Notes: generated from the letters alone by a model not told the origin. Counted from the first letter of the stretch, positions 18,219-28,900 are shown. The stretch is 47,463 nucleotides of DNA from Streptomyces phaeochromogenes (GCF_001418655.1 NZ_LIQZ01000162.1:1-47463); one strand, 5' to 3'. Made by a program: numbers and translations.

Positions 18219-21200
18219 CTACTTCAGGCCGAAGGCTCGTACCACGGTCTGGTCGACCGCGTTGCCCTCCCGGTCGGCAGCCCGTACGCGCAGGGACACG
18301 AACTCGGCGCCCTTCGGGTGCTTGAGTTCCGCCTTGCCGCCCCGGACCTTGACCTCCTTCCAGGACGCGCCGTCGTCGTACGACACCCAGGTCTTCAGCT
18401 CACGGGCCGTGATGCTCGACTTCTGGTCCCGGACGGAGAGTTCGAGCGTCGACTTCCGCTTGGACTCCGCCCGGTTGAGGAGGTCGAGCCCGTCGAGGTC
18501 GTAGTCGACGGAGAGCAGCGGCAGCGCGGTCTGCTGGTTCGTGTGCGCCGACGCGAAGGACCATTCGGTGTGGGTGCTGGTGGAGTACGTGGCCCAGCCG
18601 GCCGTGCGCTGCGCGTCGAGCACGAAGCGGTACGAGGCCTTCGCCGCCGGGACGTCGAAGGTGCCGTTGCCGCCGAGCGCGCTGTTGCCGACCGGCTTCC
18701 CGTCCGCGTACAGCGTGCCCTTCGCGGTGTCCTGGGCGCCGTCCACGCTTGCGTAGTGACCCGGTGTCGCGTCGCTCAGCTCCGGAACCCTGAGGGCGAG
18801 TTTGTCACCGGTGCGCTGGGAGAGACCGTACCGCTCGCTGGTCGCCGGGCGGACGACCTGCCGCAGCCACTCCTCAGTGGGCACCTTGCCCGCCTTGTCG
18901 AAGGTCCGCAGGCCGTTCCACTGGCCCCTGCCGGTCTGCCAGTTCGGGGTGACGGTGTTCCAGATGCGGGTGTCGGCATCCACGTTGTAGTACTCGGTGC
19001 GTGTCGTGCCCAGGGGGACGTACTGGCTGGTCTCGATGGCTGCGCCCTGCCACGGGCGGTACCGGTAGACGGCGTCCTTGCCGACGTCACCGGCCCGGCT
19101 CCCGTGGTAACGGACCTTCTGCCGCACGGTGTTGGAGCTGTTCAGCGAGTACGTCTGGTTCTTCGAGACGGCGCCGGTCTGCGGGAACATCACGTTGTAG
19201 ACGTACGGGCTGACCGCGGTGCCGTCCAGCTTCAGCGTGACCTTCTTCCCGCTCTTCAGCAGCGCGCCGAGCTTCGCGCCGTCCTCGCCGGTGGCGACCA
19301 TCAGCGGGATCGTCGTGCTGTCCACCCACGAGATCCAGTACCCCGGCTTCTCCTGGTACGCGATGACGTAACCGGCCCCGGCCCTGGTCGCGTTGGCCAG
19401 CGCCTCGTCCGCCGTCTTCCCGGCGGCCACCCGGACCACCGCTACCTTGCCCTTGACGTCGAGCCCCTGGAAGTCGGCCGCGGTGCCACTTCCGGCGTCC
19501 ACCGCCCGCACCGTGCGCTTTCCGCTGAACTTCACCGGAAGGGTGTCGCTCACCTGCGAGTAGTCCAGAGGCAGCGCGTACTTCTCCGGGCTGCTGACGC
19601 TCGCGGTCAGCTCCTTCTCGTACAGCCGGAACTTGGGGGTGAACTCGAACATGCCCTCGGTGACCTTCTCGGTCGGGGCGACATAGATGCGGTCGGTCCA
19701 CCAGTTCTGGGCGTAGGTCACCCCGAAGGCGGTCCCGGGCCCTTCCCGGTGCCAGTTGGTGCTGAAGCCCTGGAACTCGGACTTCTCCTTCGTCCTCGGC
19801 TTGATCTCGACGGCCTTGCGGGCGTCGAAGACGACCTCGGTGTCCTTGTCGACCTTGATCTCCGGATCACCGACGACGGAGGTGGCGACCTCCAGCCCGG
19901 CCGCGTCCCGCTCCGGGATCCAGGTCGCCATGGAGTACGTACCGGCCGGCACCTTGAACGTGTAGCCGCTGCCGAGGAACCCGTGCGTGTCCGGGTATGC
20001 GCCGTTCAGCTCCTGCAGCACGAAGATCGACGCCGAGGTGGACGGCTTGCCGCTCCGGTTCACCAGCGAGACCTTCAGGTCGTAGGTCTTCGGCAGTTTC
20101 TCGAAGCCGACGGCCGTGGTGACCCGGATGCCGTCGGCGCTCGCGGTGACATGGCCCGTGTACCGGCCCTCGGCCTCCTCGGCCGGGTCGACCGTGACCG
20201 CGACGGTGGCGGTGCCCTTCGCAGGGACGGTCACGACGTCCGCGCCCAGCGCGGCCTCGGCGAGCGACGACGCCAGCTTCAACTCCACCGCCTTGTCGGT
20301 GGTGTTGGTGAAAGTGATGTCCTTGCTCGTGGCCTCGGCTCCGTCGGCCTCGTACTGGCCGAAACTGAGCGCCGGGGTGGCGAAGACGCCCTGACCGACG
20401 GCCCGTACGGCGTCGACGCGGCCGTCGCCCTGCTCGAACACAGAGGCGTCGGGGCTGGTCTTGGCCGTGGTGGCGAGGGCCTGCTTGATCTGCTGCCCCG
20501 TCCAGTCGGGGTGCGCCTGCGCGACCAGCGCCGCGGTGCCCGAGACATGCGGGGTCGCCATCGACGTGCCGCTCACCCTCGTGTAACTGTCGCCGACAGG
20601 CGTGCTGCCGGGCATGTTGGTTCCCGAGGCACGGGCCGCCGCGATTCCCACGCCCGGCGCGGTGATCTCCGGCTTGATGGCGGAGTCGCCGAGCCGTGGC
20701 CCGCGGCTGGAGAACGAGGCCAGCTTGTCGGACTTGTCGACCGCGCCCACGGTCAGCGCGGAGTCCGCGATACCCGGGGTGCCGAGGGTCTGCTCGGACG
20801 GGCCGGAGTTACCGGCCGCGATCACGAAGAGAGCACCGGTGGACGCGGACAGCTCGTCCACGGTCTCACTCAGCACGTCGGAGGGGCCGGTCGCGTCACC
20901 GCCCAGCGACATCGAGACGATCTTCGCACCGGAGCGCGCGGCCCAGTCCATGCCGTCGAGGATCCAGGAGGTCTGACCGCGGCCGTCGTTCGCCAGCACC
21001 TTGCCGACCAGCAGCTCCGCACCGGGTGCCACGCCCTTGAGCCTGCCGTCCGAAGCCGCGCCCGAGCCGGCGATCGTGGACGCCACATGGGTGCCGTGGC
21101 CGTGACCGTCCTGCACGGCCTCGGTCGGCACGAAGCTCTTCGTCTCCGCGAGCTTCCCCGCCAGATCCGGGTGGCCGGTGTCCACGCCCGTGTCCAGGAC

Positions 21201-21902
21201 GGCGACCTTGACGCCCTTGCCGTCGTAGCCCGACTGCCACACCTCGGGCGCGCCGATCTGCGGGACGCTCGTGTCGAGGGACACCTTCACCTTGGCGTCG
21301 AGCCAGATCTTCTTGATGCCGTCGCCGAGTTGCCGCGCGGCCTTCGTGGTGGGTCCGGTGCCGAGCGCGGGGGCGATGTCCGCCCAGAAGGCGGTGGACT
21401 TCCTCGCGCTCAGCGCGGCGCCGTCGATCCCGGGCAGCGCGAGCGTCCGGCGCGCTCCGTCGGGCGTCGCGCTGCCCTTGGTGTAGGTGGCGATGAGCGG
21501 GGTGGTGCCGGTCGTGGAGTCGGTGTACCCCTGCTTCACCAGCTGGGTGATGTTGAACAGGGCCGGGTCGAGGCGGCCCGCCTGTACCAGCGGGAGCGCG
21601 TCCGCCGGCAGCACGCTGATCTCGCCGTCGCGTTCGGTGGACAGGAAGGTGGCGGCCTCACGGCCCTTGCCGCGCCGGACGTCGACGGCGTACTTGCCGT
21701 CCGGTCCTGCGGTGAGCGACACCGTGTCGCCGGTGAGGAGGGTGACGGTCTGCGTGGTCCCGGCGCGGGTTTCCGCGCCGGGCCTCGTGGTCGGGTCGGA
21801 CTTGGTGGCCGGGCCGCCGGGACCGGCCGTCGCGGGCGTGACTGCCCCCGCGAGCAGTCCGGCCGCTCCGGCCACGGCCCAGAGGGCGTGGAGTCTTCGC
21901 AT
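18219..21902 (-). CDS. Secreted subtilisin-family (S8) serine protease, large multidomain
   Basis: The 1227-residue product begins with a Sec signal peptide (MRRLHALWAVAGAAGLLAG, cleavage near ATA-GP at 26) and a propeptide-like region. The catalytic triad is complete: Asp237 (VAVLDTGVD), His272 (GHGTHVAS) and Ser447 (GTSMATPHVSG), with oxyanion Asn365 (AAGNSG). A long C-terminal part holds a fibronectin/NEW3-like segment, a PA-type insert (about 830-910) and beta-rich modules to the end. It should degrade extracellular protein. The ATG at 21902 was chosen because GGGGAGGA lies 9 bases upstream; a TTG at 21932 would start before that site. It diverges from the sensor-kinase genes, so the two may be linked in control. 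Confidence 0.92.
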   Translation of the reverse strand: MRRLHALWAVAGAAGLLAGAVTPATAGPGGPATKSDPTTRPGAETRAGTTQTVTLLTGDTVSLTAGPDGKYAVDVRRGKGREAATFLSTERDGEISVLPADALPLVQAGRLDPALFNITQLVKQGYTDSTTGTTPLIATYTKGSATPDGARRTLALPGIDGAALSARKSTAFWADIAPALGTGPTTKAARQLGDGIKKIWLDAKVKVSLDTSVPQIGAPEVWQSGYDGKGVKVAVLDTGVDTGHPDLAGKLAETKSFVPTEAVQDGHGHGTHVASTIAGSGAASDGRLKGVAPGAELLVGKVLANDGRGQTSWILDGMDWAARSGAKIVSMSLGGDATGPSDVLSETVDELSASTGALFVIAAGNSGPSEQTLGTPGIADSALTVGAVDKSDKLASFSSRGPRLGDSAIKPEITAPGVGIAAARASGTNMPGSTPVGDSYTRVSGTSMATPHVSGTAALVAQAHPDWTGQQIKQALATTAKTSPDASVFEQGDGRVDAVRAVGQGVFATPALSFGQYEADGAEATSKDITFTNTTDKAVELKLASSLAEAALGADVVTVPAKGTATVAVTVDPAEEAEGRYTGHVTASADGIRVTTAVGFEKLPKTYDLKVSLVNRSGKPSTSASIFVLQELNGAYPDTHGFLGSGYTFKVPAGTYSMATWIPERDAAGLEVATSVVGDPEIKVDKDTEVVFDARKAVEIKPRTKEKSEFQGFSTNWHREGPGTAFGVTYAQNWWTDRIYVAPTEKVTEGMFEFTPKFRLYEKELTASVSSPEKYALPLDYSQVSDTLPVKFSGKRTVRAVDAGSGTAADFQGLDVKGKVAVVRVAAGKTADEALANATRAGAGYVIAYQEKPGYWISWVDSTTIPLMVATGEDGAKLGALLKSGKKVTLKLDGTAVSPYVYNVMFPQTGAVSKNQTYSLNSSNTVRQKVRYHGSRAGDVGKDAVYRYRPWQGAAIETSQYVPLGTTRTEYYNVDADTRIWNTVTPNWQTGRGQWNGLRTFDKAGKVPTEEWLRQVVRPATSERYGLSQRTGDKLALRVPELSDATPGHYASVDGAQDTAKGTLYADGKPVGNSALGGNGTFDVPAAKASYRFVLDAQRTAGWATYSTSTHTEWSFASAHTNQQTALPLLSVDYDLDGLDLLNRAESKRKSTLELSVRDQKSSITARELKTWVSYDDGASWKEVKVRGGKAELKHPKGAEFVSLRVRAADREGNAVDQTVVRAFGLK

Positions 21903-22161
21903 GGGTGGGCGTCCTCCCCTGAACGCTGACAAACGCTTCCGGCCTGGTGGGCGGAAGCCAGTGATCAGAGTGGGCGCCGTGCGGCAGGGGGCTCAAGGGA
22001 TTCGCGTGGCCGAGGAATGCCAATGCCCCTTTTGGCCAGGGGAGTTGGCGGGTGCGCTACGACCGGGGACGGGTCGCCGTCTGCCCGGGCCCACCGGGTC
22101 GCACGGCTGAGGCTCAGGCGGAACACAGGGTTCTGCCAGCCAACCGGGACAGGATCAAGAC

Positions 22162-22542
22162 ATGTCTGGCATCCGAAGGGAGCACATCCGCGTGCTGAAC
22201 GTCGACGACGAAACCGGCCACTTGGGACCGCGCTCCGCGGCCGGCACGGGTTCCGTCACCGCGACCGGTGGGCGGTCGTGCCGGGTGGCGGACGGTGCGC
22301 TCCTGCCGCGCGTCGTGCACATCGGCGTCGTGCACATCGGCGTCGCGCACAGCCGCATCGCCCGCGGCGGCGTCCCGCATGCCGACGTCCTCGACGGAAC
22401 GCGACACGACACACCTGGGCCGGAGCACCGCACGGCCGGGCAGGAACCCCGCCCGGACGGACTCACTTCGGCGCCGGCGCCGACGACCCGCTCCGGGCGA
22501 GGTGCCGAGGACGACGGCAGATCGACGGAGGCCGGGAGATGA
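22162..22542 (+). pseudogene. Probable remnant of a response regulator gene
   Basis: The first residues, REHIRVLNVDDE, look like the start of a receiver domain (RVLVVDDE), but after residue 17 the 126-residue frame turns into low-complexity Gly/Arg/Ala sequence. No phospho-acceptor region, Lys or DNA-binding domain follows. Its TGA overlaps the sensor-kinase ATG as ATGA, the usual junction of a regulator-kinase pair. GTG 22192 has AAGGGAG 9 bases upstream and could be the real start. A 15-bp direct repeat (GTCGTGCACATCGGC, about 22312-22341) lies inside. I read it as a regulator gene that lost its body while the coupled junction survived. A small real protein is the alternative. Confidence 0.4.
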
Positions 22543-24239
22543 GTTCGCGGCTGCGGCTTCGGCTCCGGCCTCATGGACGCTCGCCGCGGGACCGGTCACG
22601 GACCCCGCACGCACGCTCGCTGCGGTCCCGCCTCCCGCTGCTCGTCGGAGTCACCCTCGTCGCCGTGTGCGCGGTGACGGCGCTCACCGTCTTCCTCGTC
22701 CAACGCGCCTATCTGCTCGGCGACCTGGACCAGCGCGTCACCAGCACCGCCGAGCGCGTTCAGGGCGGCACCCGGGGCACGACCGAGGCCGGTCCGGACG
22801 CCGACAAGGACCTGGCGTTCCTCGACCAGCGGGGTCAGGCCGTCGGCACGATCGGGGGCACGCTCGATGTCGACGGGTACGTGTCCGCCGCCCGGGTCGT
22901 CCCCCAGGACGGCGACCCGCGAAGTCTCAACGCCGCCCAACGCGCCGCCCTCGACGGCATCGAGGCCGACGGCTCCCTGCATACCCGGACCGTGCCCGGC
23001 CTCGGCACCTACCGGGTCACCGCCCTCGCAAACAGCGGGCACGCCGTGCTCACCGGCCTGCCGATGGACGGCGTACGGGACATGATCCGGGACCTGGTCG
23101 TGGTCGAGGCCGTGGTCGCCGTCGTCGGTCTCGCCGCCGCGGGGTGCGTCTGCGCCGTCGTCATCCGGCGTCAGCTGCGCCCGCTGGGACGGGTCGCCGC
23201 AGCCGCCGCCGAGGTCTCCCGCTCGGCCCTGGACCGGGCCGAGGCCACCGGACCCACCCCAGCATCCGGACCCACCCCCGTACCCGGCCTCGTCCGCGTC
23301 TCCGAACGGGACACCGACCCCGGCAGCGAGGCAGGCCAGGTCGGCGCCGCGCTCAACCGCATGATCGACCACGTGGAGTCCTCGCTCGCGGAGCGGCAGC
23401 GCGGCGAGGAGGAGATCCGCCGCAGCGAGGAACGCACACGCCGCCTCCTCGCCGACGCCAGCCATGAACTCCGTACGCCACTCGCGGCCATCGCCGGATA
23501 CGCGGAACTGATGAACCGCGACGCAGGGATGATCGAGCCCACGCTGGCCTGGCGGAGGGTCTCCGCCGAGTCGGCGCGCATGACCGGCCTCGTGGAGGAC
23601 CTGCTGCTGCTCGCCCGGCTCGACGAGGGACGGCTGCCGCACTCCGCCGAGGCGGACCTCGCGGCCCTGGTCGCCGACGCGGTGTGGGACGCACGGGCCA
23701 CCGGGGACGACCACGACTGGCAACTGGGGCTGCTCCTCGACACCCCGGCGCTGGTCGCCGGCGACGAGGCCCGACTGCATCAGGTGGTGGCCAACCTGTT
23801 GGCCAACGCGCGTATGCACACACCTGTGGGCACGACCGTCGTCACCTCGGTCGAGGCCACGGACGAGCGCCGCGTCATCCGCGTACGCGACAACGGCCCC
23901 GGCATCCCGCCCAGTCTGCTCCCCAGGGTCTTCGAACGCTTCACCCGCGCCGACGCCTCGCGCTCCCGCCCGGACGCCAGGTCCGGCGGCTCCGGTCTGG
24001 GCCTGGCCATCGCGGCGGCGATCACGCAGGCGCACGGGGGCCGGATCGGAGTCGAGAGCGAGCCGGGACGCACGGAGTTCACCATCGAGTTGCCCGCCAT
24101 CGGGATGCCCCGACTGCTGCCCGTGGACACGGTCTCGGCTCCCTCGACGCCGACGCCCACATCACCGCCACCCACATCACCGCACCCCACCCCGGCCCCG
24201 ACCCGAGCCCCGGACATCGCCTCCTCGTCCATCAGCTGA
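22539..24239 (+). CDS. Membrane sensor histidine kinase
   Basis: The 566-residue protein has a basic N-terminus, a first membrane helix (about 32-54), a roughly 125-residue extracellular sensor region, a second helix (about 183-210), a HAMP linker with a Pro/Thr insert (about 232-258), the dimerisation and phospho-acceptor box DASHELRTP (H309), and an ATPase domain with N box (NLLANARMHTP), G1 (VRDNGPGIP), F-like and G2 (GSGLGLAIA) boxes. It should autophosphorylate on H309. The last 45 residues are a Pro/Thr-rich tail. It resembles the OmpR-linked kinases of actinobacteria. The expected response regulator just upstream appears broken, so its partner is probably elsewhere. Confidence 0.92.
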   Translation: MSSRLRLRLRPHGRSPRDRSRTPHARSLRSRLPLLVGVTLVAVCAVTALTVFLVQRAYLLGDLDQRVTSTAERVQGGTRGTTEAGPDADKDLAFLDQRGQAVGTIGGTLDVDGYVSAARVVPQDGDPRSLNAAQRAALDGIEADGSLHTRTVPGLGTYRVTALANSGHAVLTGLPMDGVRDMIRDLVVVEAVVAVVGLAAAGCVCAVVIRRQLRPLGRVAAAAAEVSRSALDRAEATGPTPASGPTPVPGLVRVSERDTDPGSEAGQVGAALNRMIDHVESSLAERQRGEEEIRRSEERTRRLLADASHELRTPLAAIAGYAELMNRDAGMIEPTLAWRRVSAESARMTGLVEDLLLLARLDEGRLPHSAEADLAALVADAVWDARATGDDHDWQLGLLLDTPALVAGDEARLHQVVANLLANARMHTPVGTTVVTSVEATDERRVIRVRDNGPGIPPSLLPRVFERFTRADASRSRPDARSGGSGLGLAIAAAITQAHGGRIGVESEPGRTEFTIELPAIGMPRLLPVDTVSAPSTPTPTSPPPTSPHPTPAPTRAPDIASSSIS

Positions 24240-24306
24240 CGGCGACCGGTTTCCCAACCGTCGCGAAGGTCGCACCCACCCAGGTACAACCCCCTTGCGC
24301 CAGCCG

Positions 24307-24364
24307 TTTACAGGTGTACAGGTCCGCGCTAGCTTCAGAACCACGTGGGATGGGAGCGCTCCCA
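24307..24364 (+). promoter_or_regulatory. Promoter with CebR operator upstream of the LPMO gene
   Basis: TTTACA (24307-24312) and TAGCTT (24330-24335), 17 bp apart, form a plausible vegetative promoter. TGGGAGCGCTCCCA (24351-24364) just downstream is a perfect CebR box, the 14-bp palindrome bound by the LacI-family cellobiose-responsive repressor CebR in Streptomyces. Repression would be lifted by cello-oligosaccharides. The box position near +9 fits a block to transcription. Downstream, 24418-24500 holds loosely repeated GGAC elements with no clear role. Confidence 0.8.
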
Positions 24365-24532
24365 CATCCGGTGGACCGGAACCCGCCCAGGGTTCGCTCC
24401 CATCTCGCGCATCCGCACACGGACGCACGGACGTCCACGGCACATGGACGTCCACCGCGCGCGGACGCCAACCGCACACGGACACCAACGGACACCCCAC
24501 GCCCCCTGAACGAAGGGACGGTCAGATCTGTC

Positions 24533-25633
24533 ATGATCCTGACAACCCCATCGCCCGTGCCAACCCCACGACTCCCACGCCGATTACCGCTCCCCGCCCG
24601 TGGCAGAGCCTTCCTCCTCATCCTGCTGGCCCTGGTCGTCACGATCCCGGCGCTCGGTCTGGTCGTCTCGGCCGGTGGCGAGGCGAAGGCCCACGGCACC
24701 CCCATGAAGCCCGGCAGCCGCACCTTCCTGTGCTGGCAGGACGGGCTCACCGACACCGGTGAGATCAAGCCGATCAACCCGGCCTGCAAGAAGGCACAGC
24801 AGGTCAGCGGCACAACCCCGTTCTACAACTGGTTCTCGGTGCTCCGCTCCGACGGCGCGGGCCGCACCCGCGGCTTCGTGCCCGACGGCGAGCTGTGCAG
24901 CGGCGGCAACGCCAACTTCACGGGCTTCAACTCACCCAGCGCCGACTGGCCGTTGACCCATCTGACCTCGGGCGCGACCGTCGACTTCTCCTACAACGCC
25001 TGGGCCGCGCACCCGGGTTGGTTCTACGTCTACATCTCCAAGGACGGCTTCGACCCGACCAGGTCGCTCACCTGGAACGACATGGAGGAACAGCCGTTCC
25101 TGAGCGTCGACCACCCACAGCTCAACGGCTCCCCGGGCACGGTCGAGGCGAACTACTCCTGGTCCGGCCGGCTCCCCTCGGGCAAGTCGGGCCGTCATCT
25201 GATCTACATGGTCTGGCAGCGCTCGGACAGCGCGGAGACCTTCTACTCCTGCTCCGACGTCGTCTTCGACGGCGGCAACGGAGAGGTGACGGGCATTCAC
25301 GACCCGGGCAACCCGACCGAGCCCCCGCCCGGCGCCTGCTCCGCCACCCGCCGCACGACGGGCAGTTGGTCCGGCGGCTACCAGTCCGAGGTCACCGTCA
25401 CCAACACCGGCGAGGTGCCGATGCTCGGCTGGATGGTCGACTGGACGCTGCCGGGCGGCCAGTCCGTCGCCAGCCTCTGGAGCGGCAGCGCCACGTACAG
25501 CGGCCAGAACGTGATGGTCCACAACGCCGACTGGAACGGGTCGCTCGATCCGGGCGAGAGCGCCTCGTTCGGGTACGTCGTCCAGGGGTCCGGGGGTGAT
25601 GCGGCGACCGCCCTCGCCTGTCGGCCGGGCTGA
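24533..25633 (+). CDS. Cellulose-active LPMO (AA10) with CBM2
   Basis: The secreted lytic polysaccharide monooxygenase uses copper and an oxygen co-substrate to cleave crystalline polysaccharide. The 366-residue precursor has a long signal peptide ending AKA, so mature residue 1 is His54 (HGTPMKPGSR), the first histidine-brace ligand; H160 in AWAAHPG is the second. The sequence closely follows the Streptomyces cellulose-oxidising AA10 type (CelS2-like: PACKKA, YNWF, VPDGELCSGG, SCSDVVFDGGNGEVTG). A Pro-rich linker (about 255-265) leads to a CBM2 cellulose-binding module (about 266-366) with paired Cys and surface Trp. The ATG at 24533 has a GAAGGGACGG element somewhat far upstream. A CebR box supports a cellulose role. 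Confidence 0.95.
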   Translation: MILTTPSPVPTPRLPRRLPLPARGRAFLLILLALVVTIPALGLVVSAGGEAKAHGTPMKPGSRTFLCWQDGLTDTGEIKPINPACKKAQQVSGTTPFYNWFSVLRSDGAGRTRGFVPDGELCSGGNANFTGFNSPSADWPLTHLTSGATVDFSYNAWAAHPGWFYVYISKDGFDPTRSLTWNDMEEQPFLSVDHPQLNGSPGTVEANYSWSGRLPSGKSGRHLIYMVWQRSDSAETFYSCSDVVFDGGNGEVTGIHDPGNPTEPPPGACSATRRTTGSWSGGYQSEVTVTNTGEVPMLGWMVDWTLPGGQSVASLWSGSATYSGQNVMVHNADWNGSLDPGESASFGYVVQGSGGDAATALACRPG

Positions 25634-25674
25634 GCCGGTCCGGGCCGGTGAATTTGTGACTCCACCTGCTCAGG

Positions 25675-25707
25675 GCGGACCCGGTGGCCGTAATCCACCG
25701 GGTCCGC
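25675..25707 (+). terminator. Terminator after the LPMO gene
   Basis: GCGGACCCGGTGG (25675-25687) pairs perfectly with CCACCGGGTCCGC (25695-25707) across a 7-base loop, 41 bp after the LPMO stop. Confidence 0.85.
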
Positions 25708-25772
25708 GAGCCGGGCAGGTTCGGGGGAAGGTCTGCCCGGATGGAACGTGGCTTGTGTGGACCAGTGGACGC

Positions 25773-25829
25773 GACAACGTTGTCGAATGGTCTGGCCGAG
25801 ACTCTACTCCTCCAACGGACAACGCTGTC
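25773..25829. promoter_or_regulatory. Two LacI-type operators upstream of the first GH92 gene
   Basis: This is part of the 348-bp gap 25634-25981, which otherwise holds only the terminator. GACAACGTTGTC (25773-25784) is a perfect palindrome and GACAACGCTGTC (25818-25829) differs by one base; their centres are 45 bp apart. TTGTCG (25780-25785) and TCTACT (25803-25808), 17 bp apart, could be a promoter lying between and overlapping them. The central CG and dyad are typical of LacI-family sites. The same palindrome precedes the second GH92 gene. Confidence 0.65.
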
Positions 25830-25981
25830 AAACCTGTTGGGCCTTGAGCCGTCCGAGTGTCGGCCACGCGCGCCCCTCGGAGGGCGGGCGCTCTTCCGTG
25901 GTACAGGTGCGGCACGCTACTGTCCCTGCGGCTTGTGCGACCTGTGGTGCGCGACCCGTCCGAAGGAGGAGGGGCCGCGTC

Positions 25982-28900
25982 ATGCGTTTCCGTCCGTCAT
26001 CCGTGCTTCTCGCCGTTGCTCTTGCCGCCGCCATGGCCGTCGGCGCCGGAGCCACCCCCGCCTTGAGTGCACCCGCACCGGGACCGGCACTCGTCCAGGA
26101 CCCCACCCAGTACGTCGACCCGCTCATCGGCACCAGGAACGGCGGCAATGTCTTCCCGGGCGCCGTCGTCCCCTTCGGCATGCTCTCCTGGAGCCCCGAG
26201 AACACCCGCGGCGACGCCACCCGCACAGCCGCGCCCGGCGGCTACCAGTACGACGCGACCCGTATCCGCGGCTTCAGCCTCACGCACATGTCCGGCACGG
26301 GCTGCGCGGGCGGCAGCGGCGACATCCCGTTCTTCCCGTACGCGGGCGAGGTGACCTCGTCCCCGGCGAGCGACACCAAGGACGCGGTGTACGCGGCGGA
26401 CTTCAAGCACGCCGACGAGACCGCCGCACCGGGCCACTACAAGGTCGGCCTCTCCTCCGGCGTCACCGCGGACCTCACGGCGACCGCCCGTACGGGCTCC
26501 GGCCGCTTCACCTACCCCGCCGACAAGCCGGCCTCGCTGCTGATCCGTACCGCCAACTCCGAGGTGGGGTCCACGACTTCGGACGTTCGCATCGACCCGA
26601 AGACCCGTACGGTCTCCGGTTCCGTCACGTCCGGCAACTTCTGCGGCTACCTCGACCCGGAGGGCCAACGCGACTACTACACCCTCCACTTCACCGCCCG
26701 CTTCGACCGCGCCTTCAAGGCCACCGGAACCTGGCAGGACGACAAGCTGAGCCCCGGCGCCACCGAGGCGAGCGGCGGCACCGGCGGGTTCGGCACGAGC
26801 GGACGGCCGGTCGCGGGCAAGGGCGCGGGCGGATACGTGGAGTTCGAGCCCGGCACCGGCCCGGTGAACGTCAAGGTCGGCATCTCGTACGTCAGCCGGG
26901 CCGGTGCCGAGGCCAACCTCGCCGCCGAGAACCCGCCCCGCCGCTCCTTCGACGACGTCCAGGACGCCGCACGCAAGGCCTGGCGCGACCGCCTCTCCGC
27001 AGTCAAGGTCGGCGGCGGCACGGACGCCGAGCGCACCACCTTCTACACCGCGCTCTACCACGCCCTCCTGCACCCGAACGTCATCAGTGACGCCGACCGC
27101 AGATACAGAGGCGCCGACGGCAAGGTGCACCGGGTCGGCGCGGGCCACCGGGCCCAGTACGGCACCTACTCCGGCTGGGACGTCTACCGCTCCCAGGTCC
27201 AGCTGCTCACCCTGCTCGACCCGCGCACCGGTTCCGACATCGCGCAGTCGCTGCTCGAACTGGCCCGCCAGAACGGCGGTGTCTGGGACCGCTGGCTGCA
27301 CGGAGCGAGCGGCACCCACGTCATGAACGGCGACCCGGCACCGGCCACCCTGGCGGGCATCAGGGCCTTCGGCGGCCGGGACTTCGACCTGCGCGGCGCG
27401 CTCGACTCACTGGTGAAGGCGGCCACCGTACCGACCGACCTCGACCTGAGCCCGGCCGGGAAGCCCATCATGTCCGTCGGCCAACGCCCGTCCCTCGACA
27501 AGTACTTGGCGAAGCACTACATGCCGTCCGTGTCCAACGCCTGGGGCGGCGCGGCCGAGACCCTGGAGATGTCGGGCGCCGACTTCGCCCTCGGTCAACT
27601 CGCCACCGCGGCGGGGGAGAAGAAGACCGCCGAGACCTTCACCCGGCGCTCCCAGTGGTGGCAGAACAACTTCAACATCGCGGCCGACCCGACCGGCGGC
27701 TACATCGCCAACCGCAAGGCCGACGGCAGCTGGGTCACCGGCTTCACCCCGGCCACCGGCAACGGATTCGTCGAGGGCACGGCCGCCCAGTACACCTGGA
27801 TGGTCCAGCACAACCCGGCGGGCCTCTTCGCCGCAATGGGCGGGCAGGACAAGGCGGTTGAGCGCCTTGACTCCTTCTTCCACAACGCCGACGGCAGCTG
27901 GGCCTTCACCGGCAGCGGCGGCGACAAGTCCGAACTGGACAACGAGCCGTCCATCAACGTCCCCTACCTGTACGCCTATGCGGGCGCGCCCTACAAGACC
28001 CAGGAGACCGTGCGGGCCGCGATGGGCAAGCTGTGGTCCACCGAGCCCGCCGGGATCCCCGGCAACGACGACCTCGGCGCGATGTCGTCCTGGTACGTCT
28101 TCTCCGCGCTCGGCATGTATCCGCAGGTGCCGTCGCGGGCCGAACTCGTCCTGGGCTCCCCGGTGTTCCCGAGGGCCCACATCTCCCGCCCGAACGGCAA
28201 CGACATCGACATCCGGGCGGCGGGCGCGGCGGCGGACTCGCCGTACGTCCAGTCGCTGAAGGTCAACGGCCGTTCCAGTGACCGGGCCTGGCTGCCCGCC
28301 TCCTTCGTGCGTGACGGCGGCACGCTCGACTACACCCTCGCCGGCACCCCGAACCGCGCCTGGGGGAGCGGCGCCGAGGATGCCCCGCCGTCCTTCCGCG
28401 ACGGGGAGCAGCCGTACCAGATCGGTGTCGGCCCGACCACGGCGACGGTCGCCCCCGGCGGCAGCACGAAGCTCGACATCCGCGCGCTCGCACTGAGCGG
28501 CGGCACCGGGCCCGAGGTGCGCTTCCGTGTCGAGACCCCCGAGGGCGTCCGGGCGACTCCCGCCGAGGGCACGGTCACGGACGGGGCCCAGGAGATCACG
28601 CTGGCCGCGGACGAGGACGCCGAGCAGGGCTTCTACGACGTCAAGGTCAGCGTGACGTCCGGCGACAGTGACACCTCGTACGACCAGCCCGTCGCCCTCA
28701 CCGTCGCGGCACCAGGCTCCCTGCTCGCCGCGTACAACAACACCGGGACCACGGACGACGAGGGTGACCACGCCGAGGGCGACTACGACGGTGGCGGCTG
28801 GAGCTACTCCCGTCAGGCCCTCGCCGCCGCCGGTCTCACCCCCGGCGGGCAGGGGTCGGTGAACGGACTCGCCTACACCTGGCCGGGCTCCCCGGCGGGC

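Noticed and set aside
18318..21929. A 1203-codon open frame on the plus strand opposite the S8 protease
   Set aside because: It reads as Arg/Gly/Val-rich filler with no domain, and mirrors the GC-biased third positions of the real gene on the other strand. The same applies to long frames opposite acnA (14193-17048) and the second GH92 gene (31515-34547).
22312..22350. A possible CRISPR-like or longer tandem array
   Set aside because: Only two clear 15-bp copies with no spacers; it is a short duplication in the regulator remnant.
25787..25800. A DasR-like half site (AATGGTCTGGCC) upstream of the first GH92 gene
   Set aside because: Only the first half matches the consensus; the second half is wrong, so I do not call it.
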